The notes beneath the pieces were generated by a model, which had not been told where the DNA came from, ran no database searches, and saw only the letters and a program-made list of their open reading frames with translations. Shown piece by piece: positions 37,441 through 47,867 of a stretch of 64,000 nt of DNA. The stretch comes from Molossus alvarezi (Eukaryota; Chordata; Mammalia; Chiroptera; Molossidae). The stretch spans positions 62,767,001 through 62,831,000 of the forward strand of contig CM073887.1 in assembly GCA_037176705.1 (NCBI GenBank), written 5' to 3'. Position numbers and translations under genes: made by a program. Each line of letters begins with the position of its first letter. Position 1 is the stretch's first letter.

Positions 37441-37462
37441 TTGTTTGAACATGTATTTTGTT

Positions 37463-37709
37463 TAATCTTCACCCAAGGATATTTTTTCCATTGATTTTCA
37501 GAGAGAGTGGAAGGGAGGGATGGAGGGAAAGAGAGAGAAACATTAATATGAGAGAGAGACATCTATTGTTTGCCTCCCACACACACACCAACCAGGACCC
37601 AGGATTGAACCTGCAACCCAGGTACATGCCCTTGATCAGGTAGTGAACTCAACGACTCTTCAGTGCACGGGCTAACGCTCTATCCACTGAGCCACACACT
37701 GGCCAGAGC
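37463..37709 (-). mobile_element. SINE, VES type A/B intermediate
   Basis: AATCTTCACCCAAGGATATT tail, CATTGATTTTCAGAGAGAGT, head CACACTGGCCAGAGC. TSD TGAACATGT on both sides. Confidence 0.82.
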
Positions 37710-37757
37710 TGAATGAACATGTGTTTTCAATTCTCTTGGGTTATGCCATGTTTGTTT

Positions 37758-37873
37758 TTTCCAATCCTCACCAGAGGATTTTTTTTTTTTGTACGTGCCC
37801 CTAGCGGGAACCAAACCCAGGACTCTCTGGTCCGCAGGCGACATTCCAACCACTGAGCCAAACTGGCCAGGGC
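37758..37873 (-). mobile_element. SINE, VES type A with internal deletion
   Basis: The tail (CAATCCTCACCAGAGGATTT) is joined straight to the 5' half (GTACGTGCCCCTAGCGGGAA to CAAACTGGCCAGGGC). About 120 bp of the purine-rich middle is missing. Confidence 0.8.
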
Positions 37874-37879
37874 TTATTT

Positions 37880-38013
37880 TGTTTTGTTTATAGATTTTAG
37901 AGAGAGAGGAAGGGGGAGAGAGAAACACTGATTGGTTGGGAATGTGCCCTGACTGGGAATCGAACCTACAACCGTTTGGTGCATGGATGATACTCCAACC
38001 GAGCCACTAGGGA
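37880..38013 (-). mobile_element. SINE fragment, type B/C
   Basis: ATAGATTTTAGAGAGAGAGG, GGGAATGTGCCCTGACTGGG and a head decayed to CCGAGCCACTAGGG. Confidence 0.6.
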
Positions 38014-38029
38014 TTGTGCCATGTTTTTG

Positions 38030-38235
38030 TTGTTGTTGTTGTTACTGATTTTAGAAAGGAAGGGAGAGGTAGAGAGAGGAAACATTGATGAGAGAGAACA
38101 TCGACTGGCCCCCTCCTGCATGCCCCCTACTGGGGATTTGGCTCACAACCTGGGCATGTGCCATGACCAGGAATCAAACTGGCGACCTTTTGGTGCATGG
38201 GTCAACGCTCAACTACTGAGCCACACCGGCTGGGC
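38030..38235 (-). mobile_element. SINE, type B
   Basis: (GTT)n tail, TACTGATTTTAGAAAGGAAG, head GCCACACCGGCTGGGC. TSD TGTGCCATG on both sides. Confidence 0.85.
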
Positions 38236-38714
38236 TGTGCCATGGTTTTAATGTGCAGGGATGGTGCTGAGCTGCCACCCATGCTGCATCAAAGCCCTCC
38301 AGTCATTCTTGTTTCTGCACCCCAAGCTGATGCCCAGGTGGTCTCAACTGCTTGCTTCCAGGGGCATATCTGAGGACTGCTCTGGACCATGGTTCTGGGA
38401 CCAGACTGCTGAACCCTGGATGTGTGGACGATTCACTTCAGCACAGTGACCTTGCCATCCACATCATTGAGGTCTGGCTCCCTCCACCCCAACCCTGCCA
38501 ACCTGGGCTTAGGCAGCTTTTTAACTTGGGGGTGGACTTAGTCTGTTGGCTGGATGTCATTTCCTCCACTGTGAGCCTCACAACTCCTGTGTAGGAAGTG
38601 TGTCCTGAGCTTGCTCAATCAGGACATTGCCATAAACCCACAGTGGAACCAGCAGGCTGGTCCCGAGATGGCTGCTGTTTCGGGAAGTGGCCCTTGACAC
38701 AAGAAGTCACCTTG

Positions 38715-38942
38715 GGCCCTGGCTGGTTTGGCTCAGAGGTTAGAGCGTCAGCCTGCGGTCCAGAGAGACCCAAGTTCGGTTCCCGCTAAGGGCACATACC
38801 TTGGTTGCAGTTTGTCCCCAGCCCTGGATGGGTCGTGCGGGTGGCAACCACTCGATGTGTCCCTTTCATGTCGATGTTTCTCTCTCTGCCTCTCTCTCCC
38901 TCTCACTCTAACTGAACAACAACAACAACAACAACAACAAAA
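38715..38942 (+). mobile_element. SINE, VES type A with (AAC)n tail
   Basis: GGCCCTGGCTGGTTTGGCTC through CTAACTGAACAACAACAAC. The usual GGAAAAATGTCCTCGGGTGA segment is absent and an (AAC)8 tail follows the linker directly. Confidence 0.88.
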
Positions 38943-40375
38943 TACCTTGGTCCTGGCCACCCAGGGTGGGACTCCAGCAGCCTCCCAGGGACCTGGGAAC
39001 CCCACCCACACATGGAAGTGAGTGACTTTCCCCACAGAAAGCCTCCACAGCCATCTCACTCCCATCATCCATGCAGTTTCAGGAACCCAACACCTGAGGG
39101 GATGTCTTGGTAGAAATCCTCCGAGTGGCCACCTCACATTCCCAGACAGGCCTTGCAGACATCACAGAGCCTGTTGCCAGCCAGGTCTACCGACAGAAGT
39201 GTGACTAAGACACTCTCTGGGCCCCCGTGTCTCATGATGTGGAAGAGATGCACATGAGGAATGTATGTGAGGGACACAGGCAGGAGACATCAGGCCAACA
39301 AGCAGGGAAGGTCCTGAGGCAGGAGATGCAAGAGAATGGTGAGAAGGAGCCAGACAGGAAGGGCCTACATGCCAAGAAACCTGTGTGTTGTGGCCAAGAC
39401 AGGCAGAGCAGTTGGGCTCAGGTGGGGGCAGCAGGACAGTGCCCTGGAATGCCTGGCTGAGGAGACAGAACCTCTTCCAATTAACCAGCAGTTGCCAGAG
39501 AAAGTTTCCACAAACCACCAGATGTTGGTGAAATAGGAACAGCTGCTATGGTCATAGAGTTCTGGGAAACTCTAGTAATTCCAAACCTCTGGCAAGAGGT
39601 CAGCACAAAGAGATGCTGTTCAGAAAAGTCCTAGGTATCTGCAGGACACACTTACGAAGTGGATGACAGGAGGTAGCCATGGGACTGTGGGGAGGACAGT
39701 AGTAGGCCTCACTGAGGCTGGTGGGTGGACAGGGCAACTGGCCTGAGTATCAAAAAGCTGGGACAGGGGTCATTAGTCGTTTTTGACACACACACACTCC
39801 AATCATCAGAAATCTGCTGGTTACCCTGCCCGTCCCTGGCCATCTCTGACACCGCTCCTCTAGCCATAGTCATGTCTCCCACCTAGATGTTGTTCAGCTT
39901 CTTTCCTGAATGGTTTGGGAATATTCTGTTCTCCCTTCTATCTGTCCCCCTCTCAGGGATACTCTCCCTGTAGCTGTTCAGCATCACCCAGAACATCCTG
40001 GCCCAGGCCTGACATTTAGTGAGTGGGTCCATGGAGAAGCCCAGGAAAGATCAGGGTGTAACTCCAGGAAGGTTCAGCAGATGCCACGTGGATATCTGTC
40101 CAAGCTGCCCACAGGTGTCAGCATGCCCAATCACTGTAGCCAGGTTCCCCCCAAGAAATACCAACAAGATCCTGCTGTTTTGCAGGGGAGCCTGGACCTT
40201 ACTCATACCCTGGGCTAATAGGCTCCAGGGGCCTGGGAATTGGAAATGTCCCTGATATGTATTGGCTTTATCCCTTGGCCTCTTTGAACTTTGCGTTTAT
40301 AAATCCCCACAAAGAAAGCTGTTCAGGGAGAGGCAGGCAGTCCTGCCTCTGTGGGCCATTCTGTTTAGCACATGA
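38943..40375. other. Intergenic unique stretch
   Basis: No recognised gene or young repeat. Frames of 60-118 codons on both strands look like chance. Confidence 0.5.
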
Positions 40376-40391
40376 CATTGCTTTCTCTCCT

Positions 40392-40647
40392 TTTTTTTTT
40401 TTTTTAATCCTCACCCAAGGATATTTTTCCATTTTTTGTACAGATAGAGTGGGAGGGAGAGAGAGGAAGAGAGAGAGAGAGAGAGAAACATCGATGTGAA
40501 GGGACACATCGAGTGGCTGCCACCCGCACGACCGACCAGGGCCGGGGACAAACTGCAACCGAGGTACATGCCCTTAATGGGAACTGAACCCGGGTCTCTC
40601 CAGACCGCAGGCCGATGCTCTAACCGCTGAGCCAAACCGGCCAGGGC
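40392..40647 (-). mobile_element. SINE, VES type A, young
   Basis: AATCCTCACCCAAGGATATT, TTTTTTGTACAGATAG linker, head AAACCGGCCAGGGC. TSD GACATTGCTTTCTCT/GACATCGCTTTCTCT. Confidence 0.93.
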
Positions 40648-41133
40648 GACATCGCTTTCTCTATTTGAACCTCACCAGCTTCTTCTCCCAACACAACTCC
40701 AGTTAGCTCAGAGTTTGGACTGGTCACAGGAGGAGAGGTGCTGCTGGGGTCAGAGGGTAGGGTGCCCACCCCACCTGGGACAAGGGAGTTGGACTCTGAG
40801 AGCCATGGAGGCCCCATTATGCATCCCCACCTACCCCTAGGAGGGGATTGCTGTTGGTCCCCAGGGGAGCAGAGAGGAGGAGGAGGATTGCTGACAAATT
40901 TAAATGCTTATTTCATCCCAAATTCATGCTCATACAGTGAGATTACAATACAATTGGTTGGAGAAGGAAAGGAAAAGATTAATTTCAATGTGAATTTGAT
41001 TTCCTCAGTACTTTGATATTTTTATACTTTTTTTCACGGACCAGCAAATAGTTAAAGGGACTATTACAGTGTTGCTTCATGAAAAATATGATACCCTTGA
41101 CGCACCACAGCTGCTACAACAAATGTCACTTTT

Positions 41134-41399
41134 ATTTATTTATTTTTGTTTGTTTGTTTTTTTCCTCACCCGAGGACATTTTTCCATCCTTTGTACAGAC
41201 AGAGTGGGAAGGAGAGAGAGGAAGAGAGAGAGAGGAAAACATCGATGTGAAAGGGACACATCGAGTGGCTGCCACGCGCACGACCAACCAGGGCCAGGTA
41301 CAAACTGCAACCGAGGTACATGCCCTTAGCGGGAACCGAACCCGGGTCTCTCCGGACCGCAGGTGGACGCTCTAACCGCTGAGCCAAACTGGCCAGGGC
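41134..41399 (-). mobile_element. SINE, VES type A, young
   Basis: TTCCTCACCCGAGGACATTT tail, CCTTTGTACAGACAGAGTGG linker, head AAACTGGCCAGGGC. TSD ACAAATGTCACTTTT on both sides. Confidence 0.93.
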
Positions 41400-41430
41400 A
41401 CAAATGTCACTTTTAAAAACATGACATTTT

Positions 41431-41673
41431 GCCCTGGCCAGTTTGGCTCAGTGGTTAGAACAGTGACCTGCAGTCCAGAGAGACCCGGGTTTGGTTCCTG
41501 CTAAGGGCACGTACCTCGGTTGCAGTTTGTCCCCGGCCCTGGTTGGGTTGTGTGGGTGGCAATCACTCGATGTGTCCCTTTCATGTCGATGTTTCTCTCT
41601 CTCTCTCTCCCTCCCGTTCTATCTGAACAAAAAATGGAAAAATGTCCTCGGGTAAGGATAAAAAAAACAAAAC
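41431..41673 (+). mobile_element. SINE, VES type A, young
   Basis: GCCCTGGCCAGTTTGGCTCA, GAAC linker, tail TCCTCGGGTAAGGATA. TSD AAAACATGACATTTT at 41416 and 41674, next to and opposed to the copy at 41134-41399. Confidence 0.94.
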
Positions 41674-41826
41674 AAAACATGACATTTTGAATTTGTGGAG
41701 ACAGATTAGTGCCCCTTTGCTCCATCCCTGCCCTGTACACTGAAAAGCTCTGAAACAGCTCTCTGGAGATGAGCCACTTTGTTAGTGTGTGTTAGTTTTG
41801 TTCTAAGTGTCATTACTTCTTACTTT

Positions 41827-42076
41827 TGTAATCCTCACTGGAGGATATTTTTCTATTTATCTTTCTGAATGGTCTGGATAGAGTGGGAGGGAGGGAGAGA
41901 GAGAGAAAGAGAAACATCGACATGAGAGGGAGACACCGACAGGCTGCCTCCCGCGAGACACTGACCAGGCCTGGGGATGAACTGCAACCAAGGTATGTGC
42001 CCTTGGCCTGAATCAAACCCAATACTCATTGATCCGCGGGCCAACATTCTAACTGCTGAGCCAAACCGGCGAGGGC
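41827..42076 (-). mobile_element. SINE, VES type A
   Basis: AATCCTCACTGGAGGATATT, a variant linker TTATCTTTCTGAATGGTCTG, head AAACCGGCGAGGGC. TSD CTAAGTGTCATT. Confidence 0.88.
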
Positions 42077-42079
42077 CTA

Positions 42080-43680
42080 AGTGTCATTTCTAACACATAT
42101 TCCTGCACTTAGTGTCTGTGCAATGTGAAGTTCACACTCCATCTGCAGCTAGAGCAAGTGCCTGTGTGGCCCTGAAGCAGTCCCACCACTACAGAGTTCT
42201 GAGCACAAATACTCCCTAAAGGTTAAGTACAAAGCTGCTTAGAAGTGTCATTGTGAACCGGAAGTATATCTCCCACTGTCTTTCATCTGCCTGCTTCACC
42301 AGTTGCAGTCAGCAACCACACCTGCTCCTTACTTGGCCACCAGGGGGTGCACGCAGCCTGCACAGTGTCCCCACCAGGGAGGGAGGCAGAACCTAGTCAG
42401 ATCCCAGTGTGGCCTGGCTGTCCTCATCTGCAGGGATGTGCAATGACTTGCACTTCAGGGCCTCTTAGTTCCTCACCTGTAACTTTTGGAGTGAGAGATG
42501 TGGGTTCCCAGGGTTCTCCAGGTGTCAGGGCTACATCATTCCCTCATTTATTCGCCAAATCTTTTTCTGGCTTTTATGGAGTGCTTGGGACACAGCAGGA
42601 ACCACATCAAAGTCCCTGCCCTCAGGGAGTGGACATTCAACCAGGAGCCCCAACAAATGGGCCTCCCTCAAATAGGAGTGAGCATGGTCCCCACTATGAG
42701 AAGGGAGCAGCGTGATGTAGGAGGGATACCCAAGGGGTATGTGGGAGATGCTATGACAGGACCGACAGGAAACTTCCCTTGGCCAGGCTGTCAGAGTCAG
42801 ACATTTCAAACTGCTACATGGCTGTCAAGATGTGGTTCTGAAAAATGCTGTGCCTACTACTTCAGGGTCAAGCATCTTGGCCTGGGACTGCCAGCACTGT
42901 GTAGGACTGAATGGTGGCAGGGGCATAGGTCAGACAGTGACATGGACAAAGACGGGGTCACTGACTCCACCTATAATATGGAATTCAATCAGAGGTACTC
43001 AGTGGCCAGGGCACTCCTGACACTGGACAAGGCAGTGACTCAGCTTGGCCCAGATGCCTCAAAGCCAGATGCCCAATCTGAGTGCCCCTAACCCCCTGCC
43101 CAGTGGCCACCATGCTATTTCCTGAGCAACCCCCTCCCCAGGAAAGGGGACTTCATCTCCAGAGGAAGTTTTTCCTGCCTCCGGAAAGTTTCTCTGTCCT
43201 CTGGCTGGGATAGAGGGAAGTCCCAGCTGGGCCACACCCGAATACCTCTTTCACAGGATCTGCTTCTCTCTCAGCATCTCTCAGGCCCAAAACCTTGACT
43301 CAAGGAGATTGTTTTTCAGGGATCATTTGCTCCTCCCTGGCTGTGTCCTGGAATGGCCCAGGCCACACCCAGGTTTGGCCTGGCTGTGGGTGCTACCATG
43401 TGCTTTGTCTGTGGAGTGCAGGGCCAGGGTGGGCTTTGCACAAAGACAGAGCCCATGGCTGTGTGAGCTCAGCCCCTGTGACGGGACCAGTGGCCCACAG
43501 CCACATCACCTCTATCCAGAATCTTCCAACCTTTACACCTATCTGGTGCTCATAGCCAGTGAGTATGGGGTAGGGGAAATGAGTGCTGAATATACTCCTA
43601 TCCTTCTCTTAACTCCTAAGTCTGGCTCCATGTCCACACAACATGACACATATCTGTGATGTAGGGAAGCCAAAGGCATT
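42080..43680. other. Intergenic stretch
   Basis: No gene recognised. 42540-42680 (GAGTGCTTGGGACACAGCAG, CCCTGCCCTCAGGGAGTGGA) looks like an ancient repeat fragment of the 'ctggggatacagcag' type. The 197-codon open frame at 42498-43091 has no family resemblance. Confidence 0.5.
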
Positions 43681-43685
43681 TTTTT

Positions 43686-43928
43686 TTTTTTTATCCTCAC
43701 CCGAGGACATTTTTCCATTTTTTGTTCAGATAGAGTGGGAGGGAGAGAGAGGAAGAAAGAGAGAGAGAAACATCGATGTGAAGGGACACATCGAGTGGCT
43801 GCCACCCGCACGACCGACCAGGGCCGGGGACAAACTGCAACCGAGGTACATGCCCTTAGCGGGAACCGAACCCGGGTCTCTCCAGACCGCAGGCCGACGC
43901 TCCAACCGCTGAGCCAAACCGGCCAGGG
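43686..43928 (-). mobile_element. SINE, VES type A, young
   Basis: ATCCTCACCCGAGGACATTT, TTTTTTGTTCAGATAG linker, head AAACCGGCCAGGGC. TSD GCCAAAGGCATTTTT on both sides. Confidence 0.94.
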
Positions 43929-44036
43929 CCAAAGGCATTTTTATCAATGCAAGTTAGAGCATCTAACAAGAGCTGGGGCCACCCAAAGAAGTCACCAGTT
44001 CAAGGTCACAATGTGGGGCCAAAGTGGATTTTTTTT

Positions 44037-44269
44037 TTAATCCTCACCTGAGGACATTTTTTAGATATTTTGTTCAGATAGAATGGGAGGGAGAGAGAGA
44101 GAGAGAAATATCGACATGAAAGGGACACATCAAGTGGTTGTCACCCACATGACCCAACCAGGGCCGGGGACAAACTGCAACTGAGGTACACGCCCTTAGC
44201 GGTAACCGAACCCGGGTCTCTCCAGACCGCAGGTCAACACTCTAACCGCTGAGCCAAACCGGCCAGGGC
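44037..44269 (-). mobile_element. SINE, VES type A
   Basis: AATCCTCACCTGAGGACATT, TTTTGTTCAGATAGAATGGG, head AAACCGGCCAGGGC. TSD CCAAAGTGGATTTTT on both sides. Confidence 0.93.
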
Positions 44270-44639
44270 ACCAAAGTGGATTTTTGAAGCTGGTTCGTCT
44301 TTCTCTTTCCCAAGCAACACTAGACTCTGATTTTCACATTTGACCAGTTCCTCCAAAGGCACTAAGTCGTGAGGTCCTGTGAAGTGGATTATTCAAACCC
44401 AGGCTGACTCCTAGCAGGAGCCTAGCACATGGAAGATGCTCTGACACTCTGAGATATACTAAAGGAGTATTTCAAATCTAACTGGGCACCCTGTGTTTTC
44501 ATTTGCGAAGTCTGGACAGCATATGAGCTCAAGAACATTGAATAAAGGACCATAAGAATGAAATCAGAGAGCTGGAAGATTACTGAGTCCAAACAAGGAA
44601 TTTTACAGGGGAAACAGAGTTCACAGCACTTTGCAGCAT

Positions 44640-44960
44640 GCCTACCTCCTTTTTCCCTCAGAATAAAATCCTACCTCTTCCCAGGCCCCTATGTCAGTTG
44701 GCCCTGTGCTCACTGCCACCTCAGGACTCTGGTAGCTACTATCTCCTTTGTCCAGAATGCTCATCCCCAGGCTGAGTCCTTGTTAAGATTCAGGTCTTTC
44801 CTTAGATCTACCTGTTCACAAACCTCCACCTCCTGTTCTGGCCGGAGGTCTCCCTAGTCACAGTGCTACACCCTGAGGTTACTCTTCATCATCATTAATA
44901 ATTAAAGTCACCTCATTCACTTTCTTGTCGCCTATCCCTCCCCCCTTGACTTGTTTACCA
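44640..44960 (+). repeat. L2 3' fragment
   Basis: TTGTCCAGAATGCTCATCCC, TTAAGATTCAGGTCTTTCCT and the following segment recall the L2 3' end ('tggaatgctcttccccc ... cattcaggtctcagctc'). Degraded. Confidence 0.6.
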
Positions 44961-45440
44961 CTGTATCCAGGATGTGACCACAGGCCTCTGAATAGCCATG
45001 GGTAACAGCTTCAGTAGGGAACGTGGGCCTTTGAACCAAACCTCCTGCCACAGACCCCATCTTCCCCCAAGCTGCAACCTCCTGGCTCTCAGTGTCACCT
45101 GGAGCAAAGGTTTCCAGACCAGTGGGTCCTGGTAATCCTGCACTAGTAAGAAAGTCAGTTAGTCTCTAGGTATGGGCAAAAGGTGATGACATTTCATAAC
45201 CCTTGACATGTGGAAGGAAATACACCTGACCCAAGGATTCTAGGACCTTTCTCCATTTTGGAACGCCCCAAGGCAGGGTGGATCACATTGTGGGGCTGAA
45301 GATGTTCAGTTCTCAGGAACATTCTAGAGACTGGAACCAAATCCCAAAGGACAGTCTTGAATCACTGATTGAGGGTGGTGCCCCATCTGTGGAGAGAAGG
45401 ACTTCCCCATCAGAACACTTGCTTTCCATTTAAGAAATCA
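44960..45440. other. Intergenic stretch without recognised features
   Basis: Unique-looking sequence. I see no gene or repeat here. Confidence 0.5.
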
Positions 45441-45445
45441 GAGCA

Positions 45446-45730
45446 GCCCTGGCTGGTTTGGCTCAGCCTCTAGAGCGTCGGCCTGCGGTCCAGAGAGACC
45501 TGGGTTCGGTTCCCGCTAAGGGCATGTACCTCGGTTGCAGTTTGTCCCCGGCCCTGGTTGGTCGTGTGGGTGGCAGCCACTCGATGTGTCCCTTTCATGT
45601 CGATGTTTCTCTCTCTCTCTCTCTCTTCCTCTCTCTCCCTCCCACTCTATCTGAACAAAAAATGGAAAAAAATGTCCTCGGGTGAGGATAAAAAAGAAAA
45701 AAAGACAAATATTAAAAAAAAAAAAAAAAA
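45446..45730 (+). mobile_element. SINE, VES type A, young
   Basis: Complete copy, GAAC linker, tail TCCTCGGGTGAGGATA and a long A-rich tail. TSD AAATCAGAGCA at 45435 and 45732. Confidence 0.93.
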
Positions 45731-45742
45731 AAAATCAGAGCA

Positions 45743-45870
45743 GCCCTGGCCGGTTTGGCTCAGCGGTTGGAGCGTTGGCCTGCGGACCAGAGAGTCCTAG
45801 GTTCAGTTCCCGCTAGGGGCACGTACCAAAATACATACATACATACATACATGCATGCATGCATGCATAA
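45743..45870 (+). mobile_element. SINE head with (ACAT)n(GCAT)n tail
   Basis: Only the first ~90 bp (GCCCTGGCCGGTTTGGCTCA to GGGGCACGTACC) are present, followed by AAAATACATACATAC and GCATGCATGCATGC, then AAATCCGAGCA, a diverged third copy of the same target. Confidence 0.85.
45830..45868 (+). repeat. (ACAT)n(GCAT)n microsatellite
   Basis: Tetranucleotide runs forming the tail of the truncated SINE head. Confidence 0.92.
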
Positions 45871-46130
45871 AAAATCCGAGCATACACTCTGTGCTTCCGG
45901 GTACGCACAAAATCAAAGTGGGCCTCTGTGTATGGAACAGAAGCTCTCTGGAGAGATATGCAAGAGAGAGACTGGTGACAGCAGCTGCCTGTGGATTAGG
46001 GGCAGGGACCCTGAGGATCAAGGTGAGAGACCTCCTCCCTGGTGCCTTTGCCTACTACTCTAGCCCTTGGGTTCCTGGCCCTTGTTAGGGGCCCATTAAA
46101 TATCTGTAAAATACATAAATATACAGTCAT

Positions 46131-46170
46131 CTCTCAGTATCACAGAGGATCTCTCAGTATCACAGAGGAT
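46131..46170 (+). repeat. Perfect 20-bp tandem duplication in MER2
   Basis: CTCTCAGTATCACAGAGGAT is repeated exactly (46131-46150, 46151-46170). Confidence 0.97.
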
Positions 46171-46288
46171 TGGTTCCAGGACCCCCAAAGATACCGAAAT
46201 CCAAGGATGCTCAAGTCCCTTATATAAAATGGTGTAGTATTTGCATACAATCTATGCATATCCTCCTTTATTTATTTATTTATTTATT

Positions 46289-46784
46289 AATTCTCACCTG
46301 AGGATATTTTTTTTCCATTACTTTTTTTTTATAGTTTTTTATTTTATTTTATTTTTTTAATTTTTATCCTCACCTGACGACATTTTTCTATTTTTTGTTC
46401 AGATAGAGTGGGGGGAGAGAGAGGGAGAGAGAAACATTGATGTGAAAGGGACACATCGAGTGGCTGCCACCTGTACGACCAACCAGGGCTGGGGACAAAC
46501 TGCAACCGAGGTACGTGCTCTTAGTGGGAACCGAACCCGGGTCTCTCTGGACCGCAGGCTGACGCTCTAACCGCTGAGCCAAACTGGCCAGGGCTCCATT
46601 ACTTTTTAGATAGAGTGGAAAGGAGGGAGGGGGGAGAGAGAGAGGAAACATCAATGTGAGAGAGACATGTCAATCAGTTGCCTCCCGTATGACCTTGACC
46701 AGGGCTGGGGATTGAACCTGAAACCCAGGCATGTGCTCTTGATCATGGGCCAATGCTCTAACCGCTGTGCCAAACTGGCCGGGG
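46289..46784 (-). mobile_element. SINE, outer copy, split
   Basis: Tail at 46289-46327 (AATTCTCACCTGAGGATATT), body and head at 46595-46784 (AGATAGAGTGGAAAGGAGGG to CAAACTGGCCGGGG). TCCATTACTTTTT at 46314 and 46595 is the TSD of the inner copy. Confidence 0.82.
46328..46594 (-). mobile_element. SINE, VES type A, nested in another VES
   Basis: T-rich tail, ATCCTCACCTGACGACATTT, TTTTTTGTTCAGATAG linker, head AAACTGGCCAGGGC. Same orientation as its host. Confidence 0.88.
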
Positions 46785-46804
46785 TCTCCCACGTACTTTA
46801 TTCT

Positions 46805-47055
46805 TTTTTTTTTTTTATTCTCACCCAAGGACAATTTTGCATTTATCTTTAGATAGAGTGGGAGGGAGAGAGGTAGAAAGAGAGAAAGAGAAACATCGAT
46901 GTGAAAGAGACACATCAATTGGTTGCCACCCACACAACCCCAAACAATGCTGGGGACAAAATGCAACCAAGGTACATGCCCTTAGCGGGAACTGAACCTG
47001 AGTCTCTCTGGTCCGCGGGCCAATGCTCTAACCGCTGAGCCAAACTAGCCAGGGT
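46805..47055 (-). mobile_element. SINE, VES type A, in MER2
   Basis: ATTCTCACCCAAGGACAATT, GCATTTATCTTTAGATAG linker, head CAAACTAGCCAGGG. TSD TCCCACGTACTTTA/TCCCATATACTTTA, made of MER2 sequence. Confidence 0.87.
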
Positions 47056-47242
47056 TCCCATATACTTTAAATCATACACATTCTCCAGTATACTGTAAAT
47101 CATCTCTTACTTACAATACCTAATACAATGTAAATGCTATATAAACAGTTGTTATACTGTATTATTTAGGGAATAATGATGAGAAAAAAAAGTATGTACA
47201 TGTTCAGTACAGACATAGTACATGTCTACAACAATGTAACTT

Positions 47243-47480
47243 AATTTATTTTAATCCTCAATGGAGGACATGTTTATTTTTAGAGAGAGAGGGAGAAAGA
47301 GACGGAAACATTGATGGAAACATCGATCGATCGAAGAGAGAAACCTTTATTGTTGCCTCCCATATGCACTGACTGGGGATTGAATCTGCATCTCAGGTAT
47401 GTACCCTGACTGAGAATCAAACCTGCAACCTTTTTGGTGTATGGGTCTAAGTTCCAACCAACTGACCTACCCAGCCAGGC
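47243..47480 (-). mobile_element. SINE, type B/C, in MER2
   Basis: AATCCTCAATGGAGGACATG tail, ATTTTTAGAGAGAGAGGG and head CTACCCAGCCAGGC. Contains the quadruple ATCGATCGATCG. Confidence 0.75.
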
Positions 47481-47495
47481 AAAAATGTAACTTTC

Positions 47496-47767
47496 CTTTT
47501 TTTTTTTTTTTTTATCCTCACCTGAGGATATTTTTTCCATTTATCTTTAGACAGATTAGGGAGGAGGGAGAGAGAGAGAGGAAGAGAGAGAAACAGAGAG
47601 AGAAACATAGATTCAAGAGTGGCACATCAACTGGTTGCCTTCCCTGTGACCCTGACCAGGGCTGGGGACAAACCGCAACTGAGGCACGTGCCCTTGGCTG
47701 GAATCAAACCCGGGTCTTATTGGTCCGCAGGCCGACACTCTAACCACTGAGCCAAACCGGCCAGGGC
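47496..47767 (-). mobile_element. SINE, VES type A, in MER2
   Basis: ATCCTCACCTGAGGATATTT, CATTTATCTTTAGACAGATT, head AAACCGGCCAGGGC. Its flanks AATGTAACTTT/AATGTAATTTT share the target of the copy at 47243. Confidence 0.88.
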
Positions 47768-47867
47768 CAAAAATGTAATTTTAAAAGAAAATATTTTTGA
47801 TCTGCAGTTGATTGAATCTGAGGATATGGAGCCCTCAAATATCAACTATAGCAATGAATGAGTAAAC

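Larger units (their letters stand above)
46124..47848 (-). mobile_element. MER2-type (Tigger/pogo) DNA transposon relic
   Basis: The left end CAGTCATCTCTCAGTATCAC after a TA, TGGTTCCAGGACCCCCAAAG, ATGCTCAAGTCCCTTATATA, AATACCTAATACAATGTAAA and GAATAATGATGAGAAAAAAA follow the MER2 consensus in reverse, ending near a second TA at 47849. MER2 is a short non-autonomous Tigger element of about 345 bp. Here it is spread over 1.7 kb by five SINEs. No transposase is present. Confidence 0.85.

Noticed and set aside
42498..43091. 197-codon frame in the intergenic region
   Set aside because: Overlaps an ancient repeat fragment and shows no domain, no splice structure and no CpG or promoter context.
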